9,566 nucleotides of DNA from Actinomycetota bacterium (GTDB taxonomy: Bacteria > Actinomycetota > Thermoleophilia > UBA2241), in assembly GCA_003164655.1 (NCBI GenBank), contig PLTW01000037.1, forward strand, positions 1-9,566, in the 5' to 3' direction. Positions 1 to 5,975 of the stretch are shown one piece after another. Both the position numbers and the translations under genes were made by a program. A model generated the notes under the pieces. That model ran no database searches. It was not told the origin of the DNA and saw only the letters and a program-made list of their open reading frames with translations. Every line of letters starts with the position of its first letter. Within the stretch, counting starts at the first letter, position 1.

Positions 1-789
1 GCCGGGCGGCGGACCGTAGTCTTGCCGCGGCGCGTAGCCGGGCGGCTGGTACGGTCCGCCCGGCCCGGCAAAGGCGACGCCGCCGCCCTGCCAGGCCGAC
101 GACGGCCCCGCGAAGGCCGAAGGCAGCAGTCCGCTCTCGCCTTCGGCCTGGAAGTACATCGCCGTGAAGGCCGCGAACTGCCACGGCATGAACAGGAACG
201 CCAGGAAGCCGCCGATACCCAAGGTGAACATGCTGAGCGCACCGTTAGCCATGCCCACGATCGCCGAGACGATGATGATGACCAGGAACGTCATCCAGAA
301 GCCGCTTCTCATGACGATCGTTCGGCTCTCCTTGAGCGCCTCGATCACCGCCCGCCGCCGGTCGACCATGAGGATCGTCCAGTAGACCCAGATCGTCTCC
401 AGATAGACGCCCACGACGATCGCCGCGACCAACGCGAGAGCGAACAGAAAGCCGCCGAACGCGCGGGCGCCCGTGTTGTGGATCACCAGCAGCACGAGCG
501 GCAGTCCGACGATCACGGCAAAGACGAGGCCGATGCCCAGAAAGAGCACATAGGCGACGAGGTAGGCGCCGAGACGGTCGAAACAGCCGAACACGTCGCC
601 GACCTCGGCCTTGCGGCCCTCACGTACGCGCCGCAGGATCATGAGGTACAGGCCGGCGCTCAGGGGAACGAACAGGATGCCGAGCGTGACGACGCCCAGA
701 AGGACCATGATGAGGGCCGCCACGATCAGAGCACCCCAGTCCTTTACGAATATCGCCCACGAATCCTTGAGAACCCGGCCGATGTCCAT
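1..789 (-). CDS. Polytopic membrane protein with Gly/Pro/Tyr-rich C-terminal tail (partial, runs off left edge)
   Basis: An open minus-strand frame runs from ATG at 789 to base 1 without a stop, giving 263 residues with the C-terminus missing. The start has a Shine-Dalgarno-like GAGGGG six bases upstream. Hydrophobic stretches lie near residues 19-53, 75-103, 113-140 and 163-212, suggesting five or six membrane helices. Between them is a charged cytoplasmic loop (RRVREGRKAEVGDVF, about 53-67) and a second one (DRRRAVIEALKESR, about 143-156). From about residue 222 the protein becomes a low-complexity tail rich in Gly, Pro and Tyr (GPYQPPGYAPRQDYGPPPG at the window edge). The layout resembles DUF975- or GDPD-membrane-domain-like integral membrane proteins, but I do not recognise a specific family and assign no function. 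It lies 113 bases downstream of the QueG-like gene on the same strand, with a hairpin between, so co-transcription is uncertain. Confidence 0.85.
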   Translation of the reverse strand, partial: MDIGRVLKDSWAIFVKDWGALIVAALIMVLLGVVTLGILFVPLSAGLYLMILRRVREGRKAEVGDVFGCFDRLGAYLVAYVLFLGIGLVFAVIVGLPLVLLVIHNTGARAFGGFLFALALVAAIVVGVYLETIWVYWTILMVDRRRAVIEALKESRTIVMRSGFWMTFLVIIIVSAIVGMANGALSMFTLGIGGFLAFLFMPWQFAAFTAMYFQAEGESGLLPSAFAGPSSAWQGGGVAFAGPGGPYQPPGYAPRQDYGPPPG

Positions 790-876
790 GCTGACCCCTC
801 GCTTGCGTGTCGCGGCTCGCGGCGGCCGCTCGCGCGTAGCCTACACCAGCCCCTCCCCGCACTCCCACGCCGACGT

Positions 877-893
877 TGCCGGCCTCGCCGGCA
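877..893 (-). terminator. Hairpin after the QueG-like gene, candidate terminator without T-run
   Basis: TGCCGGC and GCCGGCA are perfect reverse complements (7 bp) around a 3-base loop. They begin 10 bases past the stop codon of the QueG-like gene. No T-run follows on the minus strand, so this is a weak intrinsic terminator at best; in DNA this rich in G+C, some such hairpins arise by chance. Confidence 0.3.
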
Positions 894-902
894 GGCCTGC
901 CG

Positions 903-1832
903 TCAGCGCGCCCCGAGCAGCGCCCGCAGGTTGCGCGCCAGAGTGACGCCAAGGAACTCGTCGTCGTAGCCCAGCAACCCCAGATCGCCGAGCTTGTCGC
1001 GCAGGCGCGGTTCACGCTCGAGCAGACCATGGTCGACGCCCGCGGCCAGAAGGGCGGTCTCGCGCTCGTCGAAGGCTGCCGTCTCGGCGATCTCGTCGCG
1101 GCCGTCGTGGTCCTCGGGGCAGACGCGCTGGCAGACCAGACAGCCCACCAGGCAGTTGTGCCACGCCGGGTCGATCCACCGCGGGAACGGCCGTGGGCTT
1201 TCGTTCAGCAGTGTCAGGCAGCGCTCGCCGTGCAGCAGAAAGCGATCCTCGCCGATGGCCCCGGTCGGGCAGGCCCGCCGGCAGGCTTGGCACGTAGAGC
1301 AGCGCGGCAGCTCTCGCGGGCCGGTCCAGGAGTCGACGCCGGGCGCGAGGTCGGAGACGCAGACCGCCAGCTCCACGAAGCTGCCGTAGCCGTCGACGTA
1401 GGCGATGTTGTTGCGTCCGTAGCGGGCCATGCCGGCGCAGACGGCCAGCAGCTTCTTGGGCAGCCGCATCGGGGCCACCGACAGGCCGGCCGGCGCGAGA
1501 TTCGCCGTAAGGGCGGCGGCCACCGCCGCCTGCATGTCGTCGTGGTGGCAGTACGCCGTGGGGATGGGCACGGCCAGCTCTTCGCCGTCGGCCACCACGG
1601 TCACGCGGGCGCAAGCATGAGGTACGGCGACGACGATCAGCGACCGCGGCGTGCGCACGGCCGCGGGCGGGGTGAAGTCGAGGTTGCGCTCGACGACCTT
1701 CATGACCGCCGGCGTCACCTGGGCCCGCCGGCTGTCGATCTCGGCGCGCAGGTCGGACAGCCGCCCTACGGGCACCACCGCCGCGCGCCAGCCTCTGTCC
1801 TGGAGGCTGCCGACTATCTCCCGGCTCGTCAA
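903..1832 (-). CDS. QueG-like double [4Fe-4S] cluster protein (epoxyqueuosine reductase paralogue)
   Basis: The 309-residue product (from the TTG start) carries the paired ferredoxin-type cysteine pattern of the QueG family. The first set is CSTCQACRRACPTGAI (Cys178, 181, 184, 188). Then come Cys205 in GERCLTLLNE and the second set CLVGCLVCQRVCPE (Cys227, 231, 234, 238). QueG proteins are cobalamin-dependent reductases that use these clusters to reduce epoxyqueuosine in tRNA. The family's catalytic Asp lies in a D-S/T-x-P-x-L-E-R segment before the AGLGWxGK motif. The corresponding segment here is APMRLPKKLLAVCAGMARYG, with no acidic residue, so the substrate is probably different. The C-terminal HEAT-repeat part of longer QueG proteins is absent. 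I chose TTG at 1832 because AAGGAG lies six bases upstream (1844-1839). An in-frame ATG at 1916 would add 28 low-complexity residues encoded across a hairpin. It probably acts in the cytoplasm as a redox enzyme. Confidence 0.85.
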   Translation of the reverse strand: MTSREIVGSLQDRGWRAAVVPVGRLSDLRAEIDSRRAQVTPAVMKVVERNLDFTPPAAVRTPRSLIVVAVPHACARVTVVADGEELAVPIPTAYCHHDDMQAAVAAALTANLAPAGLSVAPMRLPKKLLAVCAGMARYGRNNIAYVDGYGSFVELAVCVSDLAPGVDSWTGPRELPRCSTCQACRRACPTGAIGEDRFLLHGERCLTLLNESPRPFPRWIDPAWHNCLVGCLVCQRVCPEDHDGRDEIAETAAFDERETALLAAGVDHGLLEREPRLRDKLGDLGLLGYDDEFLGVTLARNLRALLGAR

Positions 1833-1855
1833 CGTCCTCTCCTTCGTCGCGTCGG

Positions 1856-1876
1856 GCGGCGGCGTTCCGCCGCCGC
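1856..1876 (-). promoter_or_regulatory. Leader hairpin directly upstream of the QueG-like gene's ribosome binding site
   Basis: GCGGCGGCG and CGCCGCCGC form a perfect 9-bp stem with a 3-base loop. It lies 12 bases 5' of the AAGGAG ribosome binding site at 1844-1839 on the minus strand. It would form in the 5' leader of the message if transcription starts upstream, and it also argues against the longer ATG start at 1916. A regulatory role is inference. Confidence 0.3.
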
Positions 1877-1975
1877 GCTGTAAACCCCCGGGTCCCTTCA
1901 GCCGATAGGTGACCACAGCGACAACCGACCGGCGGACCCGCCGCCGGCAGCGCCGGTGACCCTGGGGGTACCCTC

Positions 1976-2473
1976 ATGCACAAGATACTCCGCGAGCTGG
2001 CCTTGACCTGTCTGCTCGGCGCGGCCGGTCTGGCCGTGGCGGGCTGCAGTCTTACGAGCGTGTCGGTCGGACAGGGCAGCAAGAACGTCGACGTCACGAT
2101 GGGCGGCCACGTCACGACCGATAGTACGCTCGACTTCAAGGCGGTCGGTTACAGCAACGGCCAGCTCCAGATCGAGAACACAGCGAGCACGAACAGCCTC
2201 GCCATCGGCCCCGGCACCCCCATCACCAGTGGCGACGGTACGGTCGCGGCCAAGGTCGTGGGCTCGGCGATCGCCATCGCCCCCGGCAAGATCGGGATCC
2301 TCGGCCTCGACAGGAGTCTGGCTCCGGGACAGGAGTATTACCTCGGCGCGAACTCGAGCGGCAAGCCCACCATCCGCCAGATGTTCATGTGCCCCGGCGA
2401 CGCGGGGCCCGCGTCGGTCAATCCGAACGTCCCGGCCGTCCCCAGCGCCACCGAGTCACTGCCCAGCGAGTGA
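1976..2473 (+). CDS. Small orphan lipoprotein
   Basis: The product is 165 residues. A basic/hydrophobic signal peptide (residues 1-23) ends in a lipobox, V-A-G-C, with Cys24 as the predicted lipidated residue. The mature protein should therefore be anchored on the outer face of the cytoplasmic membrane. The ATG follows a GGGGGT purine run about six bases upstream. The mature part is rich in Gly, Ser, Thr and Ala and looks like a small beta-rich domain. It includes GKIGILGLDRSLAPGQEYYL at about residues 102-121, a 'PGQxYYLG' turn reminiscent of beta domains on some surface and phage-tail proteins; that resemblance is impressionistic. The tail is Pro/Ser-rich (from about 146). I recognise no family. 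It is divergent from the QueG-like gene and separated from the ABC-F gene by a strong hairpin, so it is probably a monocistronic unit. Confidence 0.82.
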   Translation: MHKILRELALTCLLGAAGLAVAGCSLTSVSVGQGSKNVDVTMGGHVTTDSTLDFKAVGYSNGQLQIENTASTNSLAIGPGTPITSGDGTVAAKVVGSAIAIAPGKIGILGLDRSLAPGQEYYLGANSSGKPTIRQMFMCPGDAGPASVNPNVPAVPSATESLPSE

Positions 2474-2521
2474 CACCGGGCCGCCCGACCCGCGAGCGCT
2501 AGCCGGGCTCACCCTCCAGCC

Positions 2522-2546
2522 GGCGCCCGCGGGCACCGCGGGCGCC
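2522..2546 (+). terminator. Strong GC hairpin after the lipoprotein gene, candidate terminator without T-run
   Basis: GGCGCCCGCGG and CCGCGGGCGCC are perfect reverse complements (11 bp) with a GCA loop, 48 bases past the lipoprotein stop codon. There is no following T-run. It lies upstream of the proposed ABC-F -10 box, so it would end the lipoprotein message rather than sit in the ABC-F leader. Confidence 0.5.
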
Positions 2547-2572
2547 AGCGCCGGCGGGCACCGCCTCTTCTG

Positions 2573-2578
2573 TATACT
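2573..2578 (+). promoter_or_regulatory. -10 box TATACT of the ABC-F gene, implying a (near-)leaderless message
   Basis: TATACT (5 of 6 matches to TATAAT) stands out in very GC-rich DNA and has TG directly upstream of it. It ends 8 bases before the GTG start at 2587, so transcription would begin at or within about two bases of the start codon. No Shine-Dalgarno sequence lies in the intervening CTGGTCGCCC. I see no good -35 hexamer at 16-18 bases. Confidence 0.5.
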
Positions 2579-2586
2579 GGTCGCCC

Positions 2587-4545
2587 GTGACCATCGTTTC
2601 CTTCGACAACGTCTCCAAATCGTTCGGCGGCCAGGAGCTGTTCGACGGTGTCTCGCTGGCCCTCGACGAGCGCGACCACGCGGTGCTCGTCGGACGCAAC
2701 GGCAGCGGCAAGACGACCATCCTGCGACTCATGGCCGGCAGCGAGCACGCCAGCCTCGGCCGTGTCTCGCGGGCTCGCGGCCGGCGCATCTGGCTGCACG
2801 AGCAGACGCCCGAGCTCACGCGCGATCGGCCGGTGCGCGAGTACCTGATGGAAGCCTTCGCCGAGCTGCTCGACCTCGAAGCCGCGCTGCGCGCCGCTGA
2901 GCAGACCCTCGCCCCCCTCGACGAGCACAGCCCCGGCCTGGCCGCGGCGATGAAGGACTACCAGCGGCTGCAGCGCCGCTTCGAACTGGCGGGCGGTTAC
3001 CACTACCGGACCGACCTCGAGGGCGTGCTGGCCGGCCTGGGGTTGCCCGCCGAGCTCCTCGACCGCCCCCTGCTGTCGGTCTCGGGCGGCGAACTGACCC
3101 GCGTGACGCTGGCCCGCGCCCTGCTGGCCGACGCCGACCTGCTGCTTCTGGACGAGCCGACCAACCATCTCGACATCGACTCCGTCGAGTGGCTCGAGCA
3201 GTTCCTCCTCGACTACCCCAAAGCCTACGTGCTGGTCACCCACGACCGCCGGCTGCTGGAGCGCGTGGGCTCGCGAGTGCTGGCCCTCGAGCACGGCGCG
3301 GTGGCCACCGTCGGAGGCGACTTTGCCACCTACATGCGCGAACGCGCCGCCGGCAACGAGCTCACCGCTCGCCGTTACGAACAGGACAAAGACAAGATCG
3401 AGCAGCTCCAGCGCTTCTACGATCGCTTTCACGCCAAGAAGCTGAAGGCCAAGCAGGCCAAGGCCAAGCTCACTCAGATCGAACGAATCAAGCGTGACAT
3501 GAAGGAGCCGGCGCGCGATGCGCGCCGGCTCCACCTGGGCCTGCCGCAACCGACGCCTTCGGCGCGCGTCGTGCTCGAGCTGAAGACCCCCGCGGTGATC
3601 GTCGGCTCCGGCGTGAGCAAGCGGGCGCTCGTGCGCGCCGTCGATGTGGTCATCGAACGCGGCGAGAAGGTCGCCCTGCTCGGGCCCAACGGCTCGGGCA
3701 AGACGACCCTCGCCGAGACCATCGTCGGCCTGCGCACGCTGGCCGAGGGAGTCGCTTATCTCGGCCACAACGTGCGCCTCGCCTACTTCTCGCAACAGGG
3801 CCGCGAGCTCGACGAGACCGCCACGGCGCTGGAATCTGTCCTGCCCCTGACCGGCCACGACGAACAGGTCGCCCGCGGCCTGCTGGGCCGCTTTCTGTTC
3901 AGCGCCGACGAGGTCCACAAGACCGTCGCCCAGCTCTCGGGCGGCGAGCGCAGCCGCTTGCGCCTGCTCACCCTGCTCACCGGCGACGCCAACTTCCTCG
4001 TGCTCGACGAGCCCACCAACCACCTCGATGTCGACTCCGTCGAGGCCCTGGCGGCGGCCCTCGTCGACTACACCGGCACCGTGCTGCTCATCACCCACGA
4101 CCGCCACCTGATCGATAGCGTCGCCACGCGCGTGCTCGAGATCCACGACAGTCGGCTCGTGAACCACCTCTCGGCCGAGCGTTACTGGGAGGCGCGTGCG
4201 GCGCGCCGCGAGCCCGCTGGCGAGACCGCCGCGGCGAACGCCGGCGGCGGGCAGGCCGGCGCCCCGGCGCCGGGCTCAACGACGGCCTGCGGCGCACCGG
4301 CGGCAGCCTCTGCGACACGCTCCAAGGAGGCCGCCGAAGACGCCCGCCGCCGCCGCGCCCGCCAGCGCGCCCTCGAAGGCGACATCCTGCGCACCGAAAA
4401 GCAGCTCGGCGAGATCGACGCCCGCCTCGGCGACCCGCACACCTACGACGACCGCAGCGCCGCCGCCGCGCTCGCCGGCGCGCGCCGGCGCGCCGAGGCC
4501 AGGCTCGAAGAGCTCTACGGCACGTGGGACGAGACCGCCGAGTGA
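2587..4545 (+). CDS. ABC-F family ATPase (soluble tandem-ABC translation factor type)
   Basis: This 652-residue protein has two ABC ATPase domains and no membrane segments. NBD1 has Walker A GRNGSGKTT (36-44), signature SVSGGE (164-169), Walker B LLLLDEPTNHLD (185-196) and switch His219. NBD2 has Walker A GPNGSGKTT (366-374), signature LSGGE (450-454), Walker B LVLDEPTNHLD (471-481) and switch His504. All catalytic residues are intact. A basic linker at about 275-320 (KKLKAKQAKAKLTQIERIKR) corresponds to the P-site tRNA interaction motif region. After a low-complexity Ala/Gly/Pro segment (about 538-580), the C-terminus is a charged coiled coil like that of Uup/YheS-type members. ABC-F proteins bind the ribosomal E site and relieve stalling or protect from antibiotics; the exact subfamily cannot be told here. 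The start is GTG just downstream of TATACT. The gene overlaps mutY by four bases. Confidence 0.95.
   Translation: MTIVSFDNVSKSFGGQELFDGVSLALDERDHAVLVGRNGSGKTTILRLMAGSEHASLGRVSRARGRRIWLHEQTPELTRDRPVREYLMEAFAELLDLEAALRAAEQTLAPLDEHSPGLAAAMKDYQRLQRRFELAGGYHYRTDLEGVLAGLGLPAELLDRPLLSVSGGELTRVTLARALLADADLLLLDEPTNHLDIDSVEWLEQFLLDYPKAYVLVTHDRRLLERVGSRVLALEHGAVATVGGDFATYMRERAAGNELTARRYEQDKDKIEQLQRFYDRFHAKKLKAKQAKAKLTQIERIKRDMKEPARDARRLHLGLPQPTPSARVVLELKTPAVIVGSGVSKRALVRAVDVVIERGEKVALLGPNGSGKTTLAETIVGLRTLAEGVAYLGHNVRLAYFSQQGRELDETATALESVLPLTGHDEQVARGLLGRFLFSADEVHKTVAQLSGGERSRLRLLTLLTGDANFLVLDEPTNHLDVDSVEALAAALVDYTGTVLLITHDRHLIDSVATRVLEIHDSRLVNHLSAERYWEARAARREPAGETAAANAGGGQAGAPAPGSTTACGAPAAASATRSKEAAEDARRRRARQRALEGDILRTEKQLGEIDARLGDPHTYDDRSAAAALAGARRRAEARLEELYGTWDETAE
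3504..3532 (+). repeat. Perfect 13-bp inverted repeat inside the ABC-F gene, at the interdomain linker
   Basis: GGAGCCGGCGCGC (3504-3516) and GCGCGCCGGCTCC (3520-3532) are exact reverse complements around a GAT loop. It encodes KEPARDARRL, at the end of the linker between the two ATPase domains. It would be a very stable mRNA hairpin; whether it has a role or is a by-product of GC-rich Arg/Ala codons is unknown. Confidence 0.8.
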
Positions 4546-5444
4546 GCGGCGAACGACCTGGCCGGAGCCGCCGCGCCGCGGCCCGACCCGCGCCGCAGCG
4601 CAACCCCGCTGCCCCGTCCGCGCCCACGTGCCGCGCCTCGCCGCGACTCTCGCCGGCCCGCCTGGCCGCGCTGCACGAGAAGCTGCTCGGGTGGTATGCG
4701 ACAAACGGACGCGACCTGCCCTGGCGCCACACCGTCGATCCCTACGCCATCCTGCTCAGCGAAGTCATGCTGCAGCAGACCCAGGTGCCGCGCGTGGTCG
4801 GCCGCTATGCCGCCTTCCTCGAGCGCTTTCCGACCCTCGAGAGCCTCGCCGCAGCCCCGCTGGCCGACGTGCTGTCGGCCTGGCTGGGGCTCGGCTACAA
4901 CAACCGCGCGCTGCGCCTCAAGCGCTGCGCCCAGGCCGCGCCCGGCCACCGCCTGCCGGGCGACCTCGAAAGCCTGCGCGCCCTGCCTGGGGTCGGTCCG
5001 TACACCGCCCGCGCCGTGCTGATCTTTGCCCACAATGCCGATTTCGCGGCGGTCGACGCCAACGTGCGCCGCGTGCTCACCCACCAGCTCGACCTGCCGC
5101 GCGATCTGAGCCCTGCCGCACTGCAGGCAGTCGCAGAGGCGGCTCTGCCCCGAGGCCGCTCGCGCGACTGGCACAACGCTCTCATGGACTACGGCTCCCT
5201 CGTGCTCACCGCACGCGCCACCGGCCTCGCGCCGCGCACCCGCCAGACGCCCTTCGCTGGCTCGCACCGCCAGCGCCGCGCCCGGCTGTTGCGCAGCGTC
5301 CTCGAGCGCGGTGCGCTGTCGGTCTCAGACGCCGCCGCAGCGCTCGACCTGACGCCCGCCGACTGCCGCGCGGTGGTCGACAGCCTCGCCGCCGACGGCC
5401 TCGTGACCCTCCGCGGCGACCAGGTAACGGTGCGCCGGCGCTGA
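4542..5444 (+). CDS. mutY: MutY-like A/G-specific adenine glycosylase lacking the Fe-S cluster and the NUDIX-like domain
   Basis: The 300-residue product belongs to the HhH-GPD base-excision repair superfamily and should remove adenine mispaired with 8-oxoguanine. Its catalytic features are intact: Glu74 in LLSEVMLQQTQV, the helix-hairpin-helix LPGVGPYTA (148-156), and Asp172 in VDANVRRVL. GLGYNNRA also fits MutY better than endonuclease III. After MDYGSLVLTAR (215-225), the canonical C-x6-C-x2-C-x5-C cluster loop is absent: the first Cys position is Leu222 and no cysteines follow until about residue 283. The chain continues directly into FAGSHRQRRARLL and a winged-helix-like C-terminus (SDAAAALDLTPADCRAVVDS), as in actinobacterial MutY. 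There is no 8-oxoG-sensing NUDIX-like domain. I chose GTG at 4542 because it overlaps the ABC-F stop codon as GTGA, suggesting translational coupling. An alternative GTG at 4524 adds six residues. The first 40 residues are a Pro/Arg/Ala-rich extension. Confidence 0.88.
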   Translation: MSGERPGRSRRAAARPAPQRNPAAPSAPTCRASPRLSPARLAALHEKLLGWYATNGRDLPWRHTVDPYAILLSEVMLQQTQVPRVVGRYAAFLERFPTLESLAAAPLADVLSAWLGLGYNNRALRLKRCAQAAPGHRLPGDLESLRALPGVGPYTARAVLIFAHNADFAAVDANVRRVLTHQLDLPRDLSPAALQAVAEAALPRGRSRDWHNALMDYGSLVLTARATGLAPRTRQTPFAGSHRQRRARLLRSVLERGALSVSDAAAALDLTPADCRAVVDSLAADGLVTLRGDQVTVRRR

Positions 5445-5468
5445 CCGTCGCGATACGATGCGCCGGCG
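5431..5468 (+). repeat. 10-bp direct repeat TGCGCCGGCG flanking the GyrI-like gene's promoter
   Basis: TGCGCCGGCG occurs exactly at 5431-5440 and 5459-5468, with 28-base spacing between starts. The core CGCCGGCG is palindromic. The first copy is in the last codons of mutY and the second touches the ATG of the next gene, with the -10-like TACGAT just inside. It could be a pair of operator half-sites or chance in GC-rich DNA. Confidence 0.35.
5454..5459 (+). promoter_or_regulatory. -10-like TACGAT just upstream of the GyrI-like gene, leaderless arrangement
   Basis: TACGAT (4 of 6 matches, fitting TANNNT) ends 9 bases before the ATG at 5469. This nearly matches the TATACT spacing at the ABC-F gene. 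The sequence between (GCGCCGGCG) holds no Shine-Dalgarno motif. Transcription would start about one to three bases before the ATG. No -35 is evident. Confidence 0.4.
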
Positions 5469-5945
5469 ATGGACTACGAGATCGAGCTGAAACGGATCCC
5501 CGAGCAGGTCGTCGCCTGTCTGGGCGGGCGCGGCCCCGTGGCCGAGGTCGGCCAGCGCGCGAGCCGTCTGGCCGTTACCCTCGAGCGGGCCGGCGTGGCC
5601 GTCGAGGGCCCGCTCATGGCGCGCTTCTTCGACGCCGCCGACTACGACCCGGCCGACTCCGACTACGAGGTCTGCCTCGCGCTCGTGCCCGACGACGAGG
5701 GCCGCGTGCCCGACCGCATCGACGACCTGCGCAGCGCCCTGATCCCGGCCCACCACGCCATGGTCGTGCGCCACCGCGGGCCCTACGGTACGCTCGGCGA
5801 GGCCCACGCCACCCTCGCGGCCGAGCTCGACTCGGTGGGCTACCAATTGGCAGGACCGATCGCCGAGGTCTTCCTCGAAGGGCCCGCCGAGGGCCGCCGC
5901 TCGGCCGACTACCTGACCGAGGTGCGCTACCCCTTCGCCCGGTAG
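5469..5945 (+). CDS. GyrI-like / AraC effector-binding-domain protein
   Basis: The 158-residue product is a single small-molecule-binding domain of the GyrI-like (AraC_E_bind, SHS2 fold) type. Typical features are the opening DYEIELKRIPEQVVACL strand, the central YDPADSDYEVCLALVP strand region, the H-RGPYGTLGEAHATLAAEL segment (about 98-117), and the closing PIAEVFLEGP...DYLTEVRYPF (about 128-157). Members occur at the C-terminus of AraC/MerR regulators or stand alone. Stand-alone ones bind or hydrolyse cyclic or hydrophobic small molecules, or act as gyrase inhibitors (SbmC/GyrI). There is no DNA-binding domain here, so it is probably a ligand-binding or small hydrolytic protein in the cytoplasm. 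It follows mutY by 24 bases but has its own -10-like box and no ribosome binding site. The ligand cannot be inferred. Confidence 0.88.
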   Translation: MDYEIELKRIPEQVVACLGGRGPVAEVGQRASRLAVTLERAGVAVEGPLMARFFDAADYDPADSDYEVCLALVPDDEGRVPDRIDDLRSALIPAHHAMVVRHRGPYGTLGEAHATLAAELDSVGYQLAGPIAEVFLEGPAEGRRSADYLTEVRYPFAR

Positions 5946-5952
5946 CGGCGTC

Positions 5953-5969
5953 GCCGACGGGTCGTCGGC
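5953..5969. terminator. Hairpin between convergent genes, candidate bidirectional terminator
   Basis: GCCGACG and CGTCGGC are perfect reverse complements (7 bp) with a GGT loop. They sit in the 30-base gap between the stop codons of the GyrI-like gene (+) and the GerMN gene (-). It lacks T-runs on either side. Confidence 0.45.
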
Positions 5970-5975
5970 CTCGCT

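Noticed and set aside
22..969. Plus-strand open frame opposite the left-edge membrane protein
   Set aside because: The translation is Asp/His/Arg-rich, typical of the complement of hydrophobic helices. The minus frame gives clear membrane segments.
876..1883. Plus-strand open frame opposite the QueG-like gene
   Set aside because: It is antisense to the conserved Fe-S cysteine motifs and its own translation shows no motif or ribosome binding site.
1969..1974. TACCCT before the lipoprotein ATG, considered as a leaderless -10 box
   Set aside because: It ends one base before the start codon, too close for a -10 box, and the gene has a purine-rich ribosome-binding stretch instead.
2509..4167. 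Long minus-strand open frame (about 550 residues) antisense to the ABC-F gene
   Set aside because: It mirrors a gene with all ABC-F motifs. Its translation is low-complexity (Gln/Gly/Val/Glu-rich) with no recognisable domain, as expected for antisense frames in GC-rich codon usage.
4481..4500. GC palindromes in the 3' end of the ABC-F gene, considered as a regulatory hairpin
   Set aside because: They fall in Ala/Gly/Arg-rich coding sequence where such palindromes are expected from codon composition.
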